Positions 53,601 through 60,863 of a DNA stretch of 64,000 nt are shown here, piece after piece. Below the pieces are notes generated by a model. It made no database searches. It saw only the letters and a list, made by a program, of their open reading frames with translations, and was not told the DNA's origin. Each line of letters opens with the position of its first letter. The first letter of the stretch is position 1. A program made the position numbers and the translations under genes. Origin of the DNA: Thermohalobaculum sp039513195 (lineage in GTDB: Bacteria; Pseudomonadota; Alphaproteobacteria; Rhodobacterales; Rhodobacteraceae); the NCBI GenBank assembly GCA_039513195.1, contig JBCCRM010000013.1, positions 69,925-133,924 on the forward strand, given 5' to 3'.

Positions 53601-55526
53601 CTGCTGCATCACATCGCGGGCTTCCTGGATTATCGGATCGTCCGACCCGTCCATCCACGACCACCCAGCATTGTAAAAGCCCAGATCGTTGTTTCGCCCG
53701 TTGTTCTGGTCCCGGATCTCCAGATAGGTCGCGCCTGGGAAATCCGCCTGCAGATCCGCCCAAGTCCGCGCCTGGATCACGCCGTCATCGACACCGTCGG
53801 TGTCCCGCGTCTTCACGTTGCGGGTCTCGTTCCATCCGCCATGGGAGAGGAGGGTCAGGTTCTGATGCAGCGCCGGATCGACCGCCGCCATCGCGCGATA
53901 GGTCGCCTCCATAGGCCCGCCCTCGAGCAGCAGGATTTCGTCCCCGGTCTCAATCAGATCGACCAGATAAGCGGTCGTTGCCAGGATATCGTCCTGATAG
54001 TTCCGCGCGTCCAGCCCGAGGGAGCGGGCGAAGGCACCGCCCTCATCCAGCATGGGCAGCCGGAAACTCGCATTCGGCTCGGAGAGATTGTTGCCGTAGA
54101 GGAGGGTCGTTTTGCCCTCCATCCCCGCCGCCATGGTCAGCAAAGCGGCCATCGGGATCGCGGCGACATCGTCGCCGTCATTGTTGTTGCCGTCGAAATG
54201 GAAGACGATGCGGTCGGCCTGTGCCGCCCGCCCGTTCGGGTCGATTCCGGAATGCCCGCTACCGGGCTCGGGTTGGGGCTCTGGGTCCGGGATCGGCACT
54301 GGGTCAGGGGTCGGCTCGGGTTCGGGGGCCGGCTCGGGTTCGGGCGGGGGCTCAGGGACGTCCGCCACACCCACCGCGAAGGTCAGATCGAAACTCTCCA
54401 GCACTGCGCCCTTGCCGCCCTTGTTGGCATAGACGGTGAAGGAGACGTCATGTTCGCCCTCGCCGAAGCCAGCATCGCCGCGAAAATCGCCGCCGGTATC
54501 GCCGAACTGGGCATAGGGGGAGACGTTCTCGACCCTGGATGTGCCGGCGGAGGTCAGGCGAACGCTGCCAATCCCACCAATGCCGTCCGCCGGAATGGCA
54601 TAGACGATGACCTGGCGCCCTGCGATCAAATCCGGGTCGATCAGGGTGCCATCAAAGAGCTCTGCCAGCGTTTCGTCCGTCGCGCTGTCCGCCAGGAAGA
54701 CACGCAGCATCTGACCCGTCGGGGACGGAACATCGGCTGGCGCTTCCAGCAATTCGCGCGGGGGCTCCGGATCATCCACCAGATTATCGACGGGGAGACC
54801 CGGCTCGTCTGCCGGCGGCTGGGGGTCCGACGGCGGCTTAGCGGGCGGCGCGGTCGCCAGGGCAGTGTATTCGACACCCGCGAGCGCATAGCCAGCCCCG
54901 GGCTCAGCCTCCAGCTCCAGCCGCGCGACGTTGCCTACATCGATGCCGAAAGCCGCAGTCTTATCCCGCCCGAAATTCCCCCGGTCGATATGCGGGATCG
55001 ACGTGCCGTCCGCACCGTCCAGCACCCCGGCCTCGATCAACGCGCCATCGGCGTCATAGGCACGCCAAGCAGCCCGCTCGCCCGCCGAAAGCTGCACCAG
55101 CTTCAGGGTCAGGTCGCTCGCCAGGCGCGGAAACTCCAGAACCAGCGTCTCGGTCCCACCCTCATCGGACATGTGATTGATGAAGTTGTCGAGCTTTGTC
55201 TTGTTGAAACTCCCCTCGGCATAATCGAAGGATTTGACCCCGATAAGGTCGTGGGTCGACTTGACGATCCCCCGGGCGCCGTTGGCCGCTACGGCGCTGA
55301 TACCAATCTCCCCCCAAGTGAGATGGTCGGCGATTTCCCGCCCCTGCCCATCCAGCTTGAACGCCCCGTCGCGCTCGCTGAACTGCTGGAGCTGCGCCGC
55401 CTGATTGCCGTTCGGCTGAGTGAGGATCGTCTCGTAAGGGTCATCGCGCTCGCCCTTTTGCCGAGCATTCGCGCTCCATGCATGCAGGATGACCCGCTCG
55501 GTCGAGGATGCAGTATTCATGGCCAT
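50694..55526 (-). CDS. GH9-type glycosidase with nucleoside-hydrolase-like domain
   Basis: A 1610-residue protein beginning MAMNTASSTERV, with an ideal GGAGG site. In order: an N-terminal beta module (about 10-210); a ~120-residue domain (RVENVSPYAQFGDTGGDFRG); a nucleoside-hydrolase-like/DUF1593-type domain (DRIVFHFDGNNNDGDDVAAI; LLLEGGPMEATYRAM); a second copy of the ~120-residue domain (TTSIENLSPFALFGNNGSDF); PEPEPIGPPDPE linkers; a CelD-type Ig-like domain; and a GH9 catalytic domain at the C-terminus (SGGWFDAGDFDTNGKH; FGMGMNPDNLSQTTGTV; NNQMPYLEMFNDFHN). GH9 enzymes cleave beta-1,4-glucans by inversion; the acidic residue pairs are plausible, but the catalytic acid was not fixed. No signal peptide or RTX tail is seen. 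Target polysaccharide unknown. Confidence 0.88.
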   Translation of the reverse strand: MAMNTASSTERVILHAWSANARQKGERDDPYETILTQPNGNQAAQLQQFSERDGAFKLDGQGREIADHLTWGEIGISAVAANGARGIVKSTHDLIGVKSFDYAEGSFNKTKLDNFINHMSDEGGTETLVLEFPRLASDLTLKLVQLSAGERAAWRAYDADGALIEAGVLDGADGTSIPHIDRGNFGRDKTAAFGIDVGNVARLELEAEPGAGYALAGVEYTALATAPPAKPPSDPQPPADEPGLPVDNLVDDPEPPRELLEAPADVPSPTGQMLRVFLADSATDETLAELFDGTLIDPDLIAGRQVIVYAIPADGIGGIGSVRLTSAGTSRVENVSPYAQFGDTGGDFRGDAGFGEGEHDVSFTVYANKGGKGAVLESFDLTFAVGVADVPEPPPEPEPAPEPEPTPDPVPIPDPEPQPEPGSGHSGIDPNGRAAQADRIVFHFDGNNNDGDDVAAIPMAALLTMAAGMEGKTTLLYGNNLSEPNASFRLPMLDEGGAFARSLGLDARNYQDDILATTAYLVDLIETGDEILLLEGGPMEATYRAMAAVDPALHQNLTLLSHGGWNETRNVKTRDTDGVDDGVIQARTWADLQADFPGATYLEIRDQNNGRNNDLGFYNAGWSWMDGSDDPIIQEARDVMQQVGNTKQNDPSDAGMLFFALTGDEDGTAQAARVFIEGSPVFAGAPAPQPEPQPDPEPEPQPNPEPQPGLQSLRLFLVDTDKDETLTELIAGETVPAELVEGRRLSLYGIPADGAPAIGSVKLVHAQTTSIENLSPFALFGNNGSDFRGDAGFGLGDNALTIEVYAGKGATGTPIESVEFTFEVAAPDAPKPIGPPDPEPEPEPIGPPDPEPEPDPKPIGPPEPEPEPQPEPGPGNGSYQRDLRTKDAEALAETYNVTLNQRGVPDVGLAAAADNTLLLSVKQNEIIGDAQSIDDWVEESFDRNIDPSDLRIILPDGREITPTAVHRVTKIADAVAKAPGIKGQVYEHEYHIILPQDLEAVEGYRLRFTDGRLGEIDFKPFDAVSPAIHNARVYDIASPSKLAKLSSFMSSEGGGVSYSADTGYRVVDAASGAAVAEGTLSLAQGVNEQTGAEVWNIDFSSVDMPGRYRIEVDGVGTSHVFEIRDGVIEEMLDLSLQGLLNHRAFIELDGSHSDFVREGNEDIVFYQTDVSEADVRFFGAGDRLKVLPPAADRSQAFTIDEVSGGWFDAGDFDTNGKHLNVVSTLVRAFEANPDFFEGFEPSTPDAKDGIPDILNEALWGLSLYSNLQRADGAVSAGYEFDSHPQGTQSWEEVEAFIYAPDYFASYNYAQAAAQLATALYPYAPDIAADLESRAIAAFDWAEGDYAASRSDISKASGGTQNKSVDARQTAAVELYSLTEDTAYHDVYVEIGRRHHNADGNIAYAKLDPSEIEVDASLHSYAIGRITTAADQVLGYAEGNGFDTLQNPQFGQNWGFNTFTTAGDNFELLAYAHNLTGEAKYLDAIAASMPFGMGMNPDNLSQTTGTVDRGLAYDEPDDVLHADGIATDQDVDGITVYGFYSNPWGAWNSIADSTGNTFWANGNNQMPYLEMFNDFHNLVPAAEYTIHQSVDDQIYAWSLLTILQDDPLTTG

Positions 55527-56093
55527 TTCCCCTCCTTCCGCCTCGGCTCCCCGTTCGCTCTGACGACGGGCCGGCACAGGAACAGGACAAAGGCGAGACA
55601 GGCCATGCCGGGATGGGCCAAGACTTCATTCTTCGTGGAAACACGACACGGAACGCGGCAAAGTCGATGCGACACACGCCATCTCGTCGTGGGGAGGAAG
55701 GCTGTAGCAGATCCTGCGACCTGTCAAATAAAAGTTATGATAAATGCTGAGAAAGAATAGGTTGCGAGGCTTTCCCGTCGTAAGACATCAACAATGGATG
55801 CCTAGGGACATCACCGAGCGGACAAATCCAGAATATGGGCACAGACGCTGGTCGATGGCCGACGCCTGTCGCAGCCGCACCGTCGCCGGGCTGAGGGGTC
55901 AACGCAAAAAGCAAAGTCACGCAGCCGCACACAGGTTTGACCGGAACAGCGCCTGCGGGACGGAAGAGCGGCCGGCATCGGCGGGCGGCAGTGGCAAAAC
56001 CCTCTCGGCCCAAAGCGCATTCGGACCATTGTTGTTGCGGGGCAAGCTGCGCCTATCTCTGTTAGCAGCGGCTGCAAAGGAGGACGAGACAGG
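55527..56093. other. 567-base gap between divergent genes, regulatory
   Basis: The region between the GH9 gene (minus) and the ECF sigma gene (plus) holds no gene I can support. It is markedly A+T-rich near 55720-55770 (for example AAATAAAAGTTATGATAAA at 55727-55745), where promoters are plausible. A strong AAAGGAGG site at 56077-56084 serves the sigma gene, and GGAAGGAGGGG upstream of 55526 serves the GH9 gene. The ECF promoter consensus for this sigma group is not known to me, so no box is assigned. Confidence 0.5.
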
Positions 56094-56633
56094 ATGACCG
56101 GGGACAGCGCTGGCCTCGACGATCTTGTCCGCGCAACTGCCAGGACGGATAAAGCAGCGTTTCACCGCCTCTATGACGCGATTTCGCCAAAGCTCTTCGG
56201 CATTTGTCTGCGGATATGTCAGGAACGGGCAATGGCCGAGGACGCGTTGCAAGACACCTTTGTCGAAATTTGGCGCAACGCCGCCCGCTTCGACCCTGCG
56301 CGCGGGTCCGCTATTGCCTGGATGTCTGTGATAGCGCGCAACCGCGCGATCGACCTGCTGCGCGCCCGCGGCCGGCCCGAGGTTCCTGCCGGCGACGCTG
56401 CGACCTTGGACGGCCTGGCACCGGGCAGCATCGACACGGCGAACACCGAGTATCTTGCGCTGATCGACTGTCTCGGCCGTCTCGACAACCGGACCCGCGA
56501 CATGGTCCTGCTCGCGTATTATGAAGGGTGGAGCCGGAACGAACTGGCTGCGCGCTATGAAAGCCCGCAAAATACCGTGAAGAGCTGGCTTAGGCGTGGC
56601 CTCGCCTCGTTGCGCCAATGCTTGGAAGAGTGA
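56094..56633 (+). CDS. ECF-type RNA polymerase sigma factor (RpoE/SigK-like)
   Basis: A 179-residue ECF sigma factor. Region 2 includes LYDAISPKLFGICLRICQER, AEDALQDTFVEIWRNAARFD and AWMSVIARNRAIDLLRARGR; region 4 includes CLGRLDNRTRDMVLLAYYEG and WSRNELAARYESPQNTVKSW then LRRGLASLRQCL. It is followed one base later by a RskA-type anti-sigma gene. The pair is the usual stress-responsive sigma/anti-sigma operon, with the sigma gene normally under its own control. It is unrelated in sequence context to the FecI-like sigma factors in the 20 kb region. Confidence 0.93.
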   Translation: MTGDSAGLDDLVRATARTDKAAFHRLYDAISPKLFGICLRICQERAMAEDALQDTFVEIWRNAARFDPARGSAIAWMSVIARNRAIDLLRARGRPEVPAGDAATLDGLAPGSIDTANTEYLALIDCLGRLDNRTRDMVLLAYYEGWSRNELAARYESPQNTVKSWLRRGLASLRQCLEE

Positions 56634-56634
56634 C

Positions 56635-57294
56635 GTGGCGAAGCTGAGCCAGGATCAAGTGCTGACGGCGGCAGAGCGGGCGCTCGGCCTCGAACCGCTT
56701 GCGGGCGAGACCGACGAGGAACGCTCGGAGCGCGAGGGGTGGGAGACCCGCTTCGCCGCGCTGCATGAGGCCATCGATCCTGTGGCGCCCCCAGCCGGGC
56801 TCTATTCGACGGTGCTATCACGCATCGCGACCGAGGATGCCGAGGCCGAGATGCTGAGCCTGCGCCGGTCCCGGACCCGCTGGCGGCGCGCCGCCCTCGC
56901 CCTCGGTGCTTTGGCTGCGGGACTGGCCGGTCTCGTCGTGACGCCCCTGCTGTCGCCACCTCCGGCGCGCTATGTCGCCGTCGTCTATGCCGATGATGAC
57001 CCGACCGTCGCGGGGATGATTGTGCAGTTCGACGTGGCCTCCGGCACCGCGACGGTAATCCCGATCCTGTCGCAGGCACCGGTCGACCAAGACTATCAGA
57101 TGTGGCAACTGCCGGTTGGGGCGGAGCGGCCAATCTCGGTCGGTCTGTTGCCGGAGGCGCCGTCGATCCGGACCGAAATCTCGGCGGAACCCGGCGATAT
57201 CTTCGCGATCAGCCTCGAAGAAGCCGGCGGCTCGCCGACCGGTCAGCCGACGCAGGCGCTCTATCACGGCACGGTCGTGGCAGTAGAGGACTAG
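56635..57294 (+). CDS. RskA-type transmembrane anti-sigma factor
   Basis: A 219-residue anti-sigma-K-like protein starting with GTG just after the sigma stop (TGAC-GTG). The N-terminal cytoplasmic part (TAAERALGLEPLAGETDEER) is an anti-sigma domain with the family's ALG-LxxxE pattern. A single membrane helix follows (WRRAALALGALAAGLAGLVV, about 80-100). The periplasmic RskA domain includes YVAVVYADDDPTVAGMIVQF, QDYQMWQLPVGAERPISVGL and a final AVSLEEAGGSP-like segment. It should hold the sigma factor inactive until a periplasmic or redox cue, probably by regulated proteolysis. The cue is unknown. Confidence 0.9.
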   Translation: MAKLSQDQVLTAAERALGLEPLAGETDEERSEREGWETRFAALHEAIDPVAPPAGLYSTVLSRIATEDAEAEMLSLRRSRTRWRRAALALGALAAGLAGLVVTPLLSPPPARYVAVVYADDDPTVAGMIVQFDVASGTATVIPILSQAPVDQDYQMWQLPVGAERPISVGLLPEAPSIRTEISAEPGDIFAISLEEAGGSPTGQPTQALYHGTVVAVED

Positions 57295-57306
57295 GCGCAA
57301 GCGCCC

Positions 57307-57714
57307 TCAGGTCTCCTCAGCGATCCGCAGCAGGATCGGGCAGTCCGGGCGGCCATCGCCGCAGCAGGCCTCGACCAGATGCGACAGCTCGTCGCGAAGC
57401 GCTGTCAGCTCCCGCATCTTGGCCTCGATCTCCTCCAATCGGCCCGCTGCGATCGCCCGCACATCGGCCGAGGATCGCTCCTGGTCCTCATAGAGGCTGA
57501 GAAGCTCGCGCGTCTCATCAATTGTAAAGCCGAACGACCTGGAACGCCGAGCAAAAATGAGTTTGCTGAGCTCTGTCTCCGTATAGCGTCGATAACCGCT
57601 GTCCGTCCGTCCGCTCGGTGTCACCAGCCCGATATCGGCGTAATATCGCACCGTCTTGATCGGCAGCCCTGCGGCCTTCGCCGCTGTTCCGATATTCATA
57701 TTGCTCAGATCCAT
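57307..57714 (-). CDS. MerR family regulator, CueR/HmrR-like (copper)
   Basis: A 135-residue MerR-type activator beginning MDLSNMNIGTAAKAAGLPIK, with the helix-turn-helix (VRYYADIGLVTPSGRTDSGY), the coiled dimerisation helix and the C-terminal metal-binding loop CGDGRPDCPIL, where the two cysteines of CueR/HmrR coordinate Cu(I). The ATG at 57714 has a GGAG site six bases upstream; an ATG five codons later matches typical CueR N-termini. It faces a DUF4396 gene across a 96-base spacer that contains a MerR-type promoter. Its 3' end converges with the anti-sigma gene. Confidence 0.9.
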   Translation of the reverse strand: MDLSNMNIGTAAKAAGLPIKTVRYYADIGLVTPSGRTDSGYRRYTETELSKLIFARRSRSFGFTIDETRELLSLYEDQERSSADVRAIAAGRLEEIEAKMRELTALRDELSHLVEACCGDGRPDCPILLRIAEET

Positions 57715-57745
57715 TTGACACTCCAGCTAGGGGAGACTCTATTTC
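57715..57745 (+). promoter_or_regulatory. MerR/CueR-type promoter-operator driving the DUF4396 gene
   Basis: A consensus -35 box TTGACA (57715-57720) is followed by a 19-base spacer and a TATTTC -10 (57740-57745). The spacer holds a dyad, CTCC-AGCTAGG-GGAG (57721-57735), extendable to GACACTCC/GGAGACTC with two mismatches. A 19-base spacer with a central CTCC/GGAG-like palindrome is the hallmark of MerR-family promoters such as those of CueR, which bend over-long spacers when metal is bound. The -35 box begins one base past the regulator's own start codon. Confidence 0.7.
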
Positions 57746-57810
57746 TATGGTCAGCCCAGGCAAGGCCCCACCCAGGCGAGGGTGAACGCATAAAAAGGGA
57801 CGATGATGGC

Positions 57811-58260
57811 ATGGCGTTGACGGACGAAATTCGCGGTTTGGATTGGAATGACCGGGCGACCTGGCGGCAAGCGTCGATCAACACGGGCTGGTGCCTGCTC
57901 GGCTGTTCTATCGGGGATCTGGGCACCATCCTCTATTTTCAGCTTACCGGGATCCCCTGGCCGACGATTGCGATCATGGCGCTGGCGATCTTCAACGGCA
58001 TCATGACCTCCATCGCACTGGAAACGGTGGTGCTGTCGCGGCAGATGGCGCTGCGCGATGCGTTCCGCACTGCGATTGGGATGTCATTGATCTCGATGGT
58101 GTCGATGGAGGTCGCGATGAACCTCACCGATGTGCTGTTGACCGGCGGTGCAAAGCTCACCTGGTGGGTGGTGCCGATCATGCTGCTGGCCGGGTTCGTG
58201 ACGCCGCTGCCCTACAACTACTGGCGGTTGAAAGCGCTCGGCAAAGGCTGCTGCCACTGA
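57811..58260 (+). CDS. DUF4396 family integral membrane protein
   Basis: A 149-residue membrane protein with about four hydrophobic segments (GWCLLGCSIGDLGTILYFQL; TIAIMALAIFNGIMTSIALE; TAIGMSLISMVSMEVAMNLT; LTWWVVPIMLLAGFVTPLPY) and a C-terminal CCH. DUF4396 proteins are found beside copper regulators and in multicopper settings; the Met-rich third helix (MSLISMVSMEVAMN) and the Cys/His tail would suit copper handling. The ATG at 57811 follows AAAAAGGGA. It is the probable target of the CueR-like regulator divergent from it. The molecular function is not established. Confidence 0.85.
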   Translation: MALTDEIRGLDWNDRATWRQASINTGWCLLGCSIGDLGTILYFQLTGIPWPTIAIMALAIFNGIMTSIALETVVLSRQMALRDAFRTAIGMSLISMVSMEVAMNLTDVLLTGGAKLTWWVVPIMLLAGFVTPLPYNYWRLKALGKGCCH

Positions 58261-58276
58261 CGCGAAGCGCGGCCTA

Positions 58277-58305
58277 GGATCGCCCCCGCCTGGCGGGTGC
58301 GATCC
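58277..58305. terminator. Hairpin between convergent genes, probable bidirectional terminator
   Basis: The arms GGATCGC (58277-58283) and GCGATCC (58299-58305) are perfect inverted repeats, and the stem continues after one mismatch through CCCGCC/GGCGGG to a very small loop. It lies 17 bases past the DUF4396 stop and 42 bases before the stop of the haloperoxidase gene on the other strand. No T tract follows, so termination may be inefficient or need a factor. Confidence 0.7.
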
Positions 58306-58346
58306 GGTGCTGCGCTGAAGGCCCTTCGCCTTGGCGGCCACACCCC

Positions 58347-60476
58347 TCAGAGGAAGGCGAAATTGTCCTCCTCCAGCGGCTGGGTGTCACCGGCCTTGAC
58401 CACCGCGATCAGATCGCCATCGAACCGCACGGCCGTTCGGGCGCCGATCTGAAACAAGTTCAGATCGCTGAATTCGACCCCAAAGCCTTCTAGTGTCAGC
58501 ATATCCACGCGAGCGTCGAAATCGGCGACCACGTCGAACTCTGTATCGGCCGCGTTGAACTGAAAATTGTCGCCGCCCGAGCCGCCGAAAAGCGCGTCGA
58601 TCCCGTCGCCGCCATGCAGCAGGTCGCTGCCCGCATTGCCGAACAAACGGTCGTTGCCAGCACCACCGACCAGCGAGTCGTCGCCGCCGCCCGCCCGCAG
58701 CGCGTCATTGCCGGCATCGCCCGCTAGGCTGTCATCGCCGGTCTGGCCCCAAAGACGGTCATTGTCATCGCCGCCATAGAGACTGTCGCCACCGATCCCA
58801 CCAAGCAGCGCGTCGCGCCCAGCCTCGCCCATCAAGCTGTCGTCTCCGGCCCGGCCGATCATCCGGTCGTTACCGGCGCCGCCCTCCAGGGAATCGGTGG
58901 CGCCGCGCCCGAACATCCGGTCATTGCCGGTGCCGGCCACCTCGATCCCCCCATCGAGAGAAGAGATCACCACGTCGTTGCCGGCGCGGGTGAAATGCGC
59001 TTCTGCGCGGGCGACGGCGAACTCCGCGACGTCTTGGCCGAGCGCACGGCCGCGCAGGTCGCCGTCCTGGATATGAATGCCGCCATAGAGGCGCGAGATC
59101 CCCGCCTCGTCCGCCGCATCGATCACCGTATCCCACTGCAGCACGATGGGCGGGCCGCTATAGTCCTCGAAGCTCAGATCGTTGACGGTCAGCTCACCGA
59201 GCAGATCTAGATTGCCGTCACCGTCCAGGTCATAATTTCCGATGCTGACCCCGTCATAGAAGTCTTCGCTGCCGGTATAGGCGATGATCACCTCTGCTGC
59301 GGCGCGGGAAAATCCGCTATGGCCGGAGGTAAACTCCGGAAACGGCGGCGTTACGAAGGTGGTGTTCTGATAGGGTTGCCATTCCTGGCCCAGGATCGTC
59401 TGGGTCCCCAGGTTGGGCCCCGCCCAGGCATCGACGTTCTGGTCGAAATAGAGATCGCGGATCGCCGATTGCGGTCGGATATAGTCGTAGAAATACTTCG
59501 CCTCCCACGTCGCGATGCCGGCATCGAAAATCGCGGCGTTCAGCATGAAGAACAACTTCGCGTCGTCGTCGATGCCGTAGCCCTCGCGCTTCGAGATATC
59601 CTGGGTCAGCTGGTTCCAGTGACCCGGCGGAGACTCGGTTCGCGGCCCATCGGCCCAAACCTCGGCGATGACCTTCTGCTCGACCGTTAGGCCGGCGCTG
59701 ATCTCCAGCACCTCCGTGAACTGATCCTGATAGGCCTGATCGCCGGTGGTCACGTTGCCGAGCGCATCGGTATAGGTCCCCGTGTCGCCGAGCTGCGGCG
59801 GCGCCTCGGGCCGGGCCGCATCGGCAGAGGGGAGCGCGAAGGGCGTCACCGCACCCCATTGGGGCGTCAGAGCGATCTGATCGTCATAGGTCGATGGGTC
59901 ATCGGTCGCTACCGGCGTGCCATTGCCATCAACGGCGGTGCCGTTCGGCACGCGCAGCGGCTGCCAGCTGTTCGGATCGAACGTGTCGCCGCCCGGCGCG
60001 TTGTCGGCGTTCGGGTCGGCGCTGTTCACCGGTTCGTAGCCCGTCGTGTCCGCGAACCCGTTTTCGGCGTTCGAGCCATCGCCGACCCGCGAGGCGAAAG
60101 CGCCGTCGGAAGCCAGATTGCCCACCCCTGCCGGCGTCGAGGGATCGGTGGAGGTGTCGGCCGTGTCGAAGCCCAGTTCGGCCATGTAATCGTCGAAGAT
60201 CGCCTGGCTGTTCGGGAAAAACTCCGACAGCGTGCGATAGGCGGCATAGCTCACCGCCTCGATCTTGTTTTCCTCGGTGTGCTCGGCCCTCGGTCGTACG
60301 ATGTCGGTCGCATAGCCATAGGCATCGTCGTCATAGGCCGCCCAGGCATCGTAGATCGCCGTCGAGGTGACGAAAAGCTGATAGGTAGTCTCGGTCGGCT
60401 TCGCGCCCCCCGCGCGTATCGCCGTCAACATCAATTCGTTCCATACGGCAACGACCGACTGTTCGTACTCTTCCAT
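58347..60476 (-). CDS. Vanadium-dependent haloperoxidase-like protein with RTX tail
   Basis: A 709-residue exoprotein. Residues about 1-510 are a PAP2/vanadium chloroperoxidase-type domain. The anion-site residues are visible in KYFYDYIRPQSAIR, FPEFTSGHSGFSRAAAEV (SGH motif) and SRLYGGIHIQDGDLRGRALG. Several GxGNDxxxG calcium-binding nonapeptides follow (GGAGNDRMIGRAGDDSL, GDAGNDALRAGGGDDSL), and the tail is LEEDNFAFL, a type I secretion end. No signal peptide is seen. Such enzymes oxidise halides with peroxide and can produce antimicrobial hypohalous acids; an acid-phosphatase activity is the alternative for this fold. The AGGGGAG site supports the start. Confidence 0.9.
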   Translation of the reverse strand: MEEYEQSVVAVWNELMLTAIRAGGAKPTETTYQLFVTSTAIYDAWAAYDDDAYGYATDIVRPRAEHTEENKIEAVSYAAYRTLSEFFPNSQAIFDDYMAELGFDTADTSTDPSTPAGVGNLASDGAFASRVGDGSNAENGFADTTGYEPVNSADPNADNAPGGDTFDPNSWQPLRVPNGTAVDGNGTPVATDDPSTYDDQIALTPQWGAVTPFALPSADAARPEAPPQLGDTGTYTDALGNVTTGDQAYQDQFTEVLEISAGLTVEQKVIAEVWADGPRTESPPGHWNQLTQDISKREGYGIDDDAKLFFMLNAAIFDAGIATWEAKYFYDYIRPQSAIRDLYFDQNVDAWAGPNLGTQTILGQEWQPYQNTTFVTPPFPEFTSGHSGFSRAAAEVIIAYTGSEDFYDGVSIGNYDLDGDGNLDLLGELTVNDLSFEDYSGPPIVLQWDTVIDAADEAGISRLYGGIHIQDGDLRGRALGQDVAEFAVARAEAHFTRAGNDVVISSLDGGIEVAGTGNDRMFGRGATDSLEGGAGNDRMIGRAGDDSLMGEAGRDALLGGIGGDSLYGGDDNDRLWGQTGDDSLAGDAGNDALRAGGGDDSLVGGAGNDRLFGNAGSDLLHGGDGIDALFGGSGGDNFQFNAADTEFDVVADFDARVDMLTLEGFGVEFSDLNLFQIGARTAVRFDGDLIAVVKAGDTQPLEEDNFAFL

Positions 60477-60863
60477 GTGGTCGACTCCCCTCTAGACAGC
60501 GGCTCCGCTGCCTATGCCACCTTTAGGGGAACCGACGGCTCCCCTCGCGTCATACGAGAGTGAGTGAATAAACTTGGCCGTTCTGCGGCAGCCGTCACAG
60601 ATTCCGACCGCTGCAGCCCCGTCCCGTTAGGATGTTTAAACCCGTTCTGGGACGTCCCATTCTCTCACCCGGCGGTGTTGAATGTGGCTCAACAGAAAAT
60701 AGATGTAAAATGAAACTTTCTCGGCGGCTGCTGAGCATGAATGTCTCGATCGAGAACTGGCTTGAACCTTCCGCGCGGGGCAGCGAAACACAGCAACAAG
60801 GAACACGGCGAGCCGGATGCAACCGCGCGTCGCAAGGGGATTGGACGAGAGAAGGGCGCCAGG
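60477..60863. promoter_or_regulatory. Divergent control region with perfect 12-base palindrome
   Basis: The 387 bases between the haloperoxidase gene (minus) and glgB (plus) contain the perfect palindrome TGGGACGTCCCA (60648-60659), and 18 bases on a small inverted repeat GTTGA/TCAAC (60677-60693). The stretch around 60695-60725 is A+T-rich. The palindrome could be an operator for either gene; no regulator family was matched. An ORF extension of glgB into this region is not used because its ATG lacks a ribosome-binding site. Confidence 0.5.

Noticed and set aside
50769..55760. Long plus-strand frames opposite the GH9 gene, up to 639 codons
   Set aside because: These are mirror frames caused by strong codon bias and the PEPE linkers; the minus-strand gene has clear domains and a perfect ribosome-binding site.
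57294..57305. Small hairpin GGCGC-AA-GCGCC between the anti-sigma gene and the CueR-like gene
   Set aside because: The stem is only five pairs with a two-base loop and no T tract, too weak to call a terminator.
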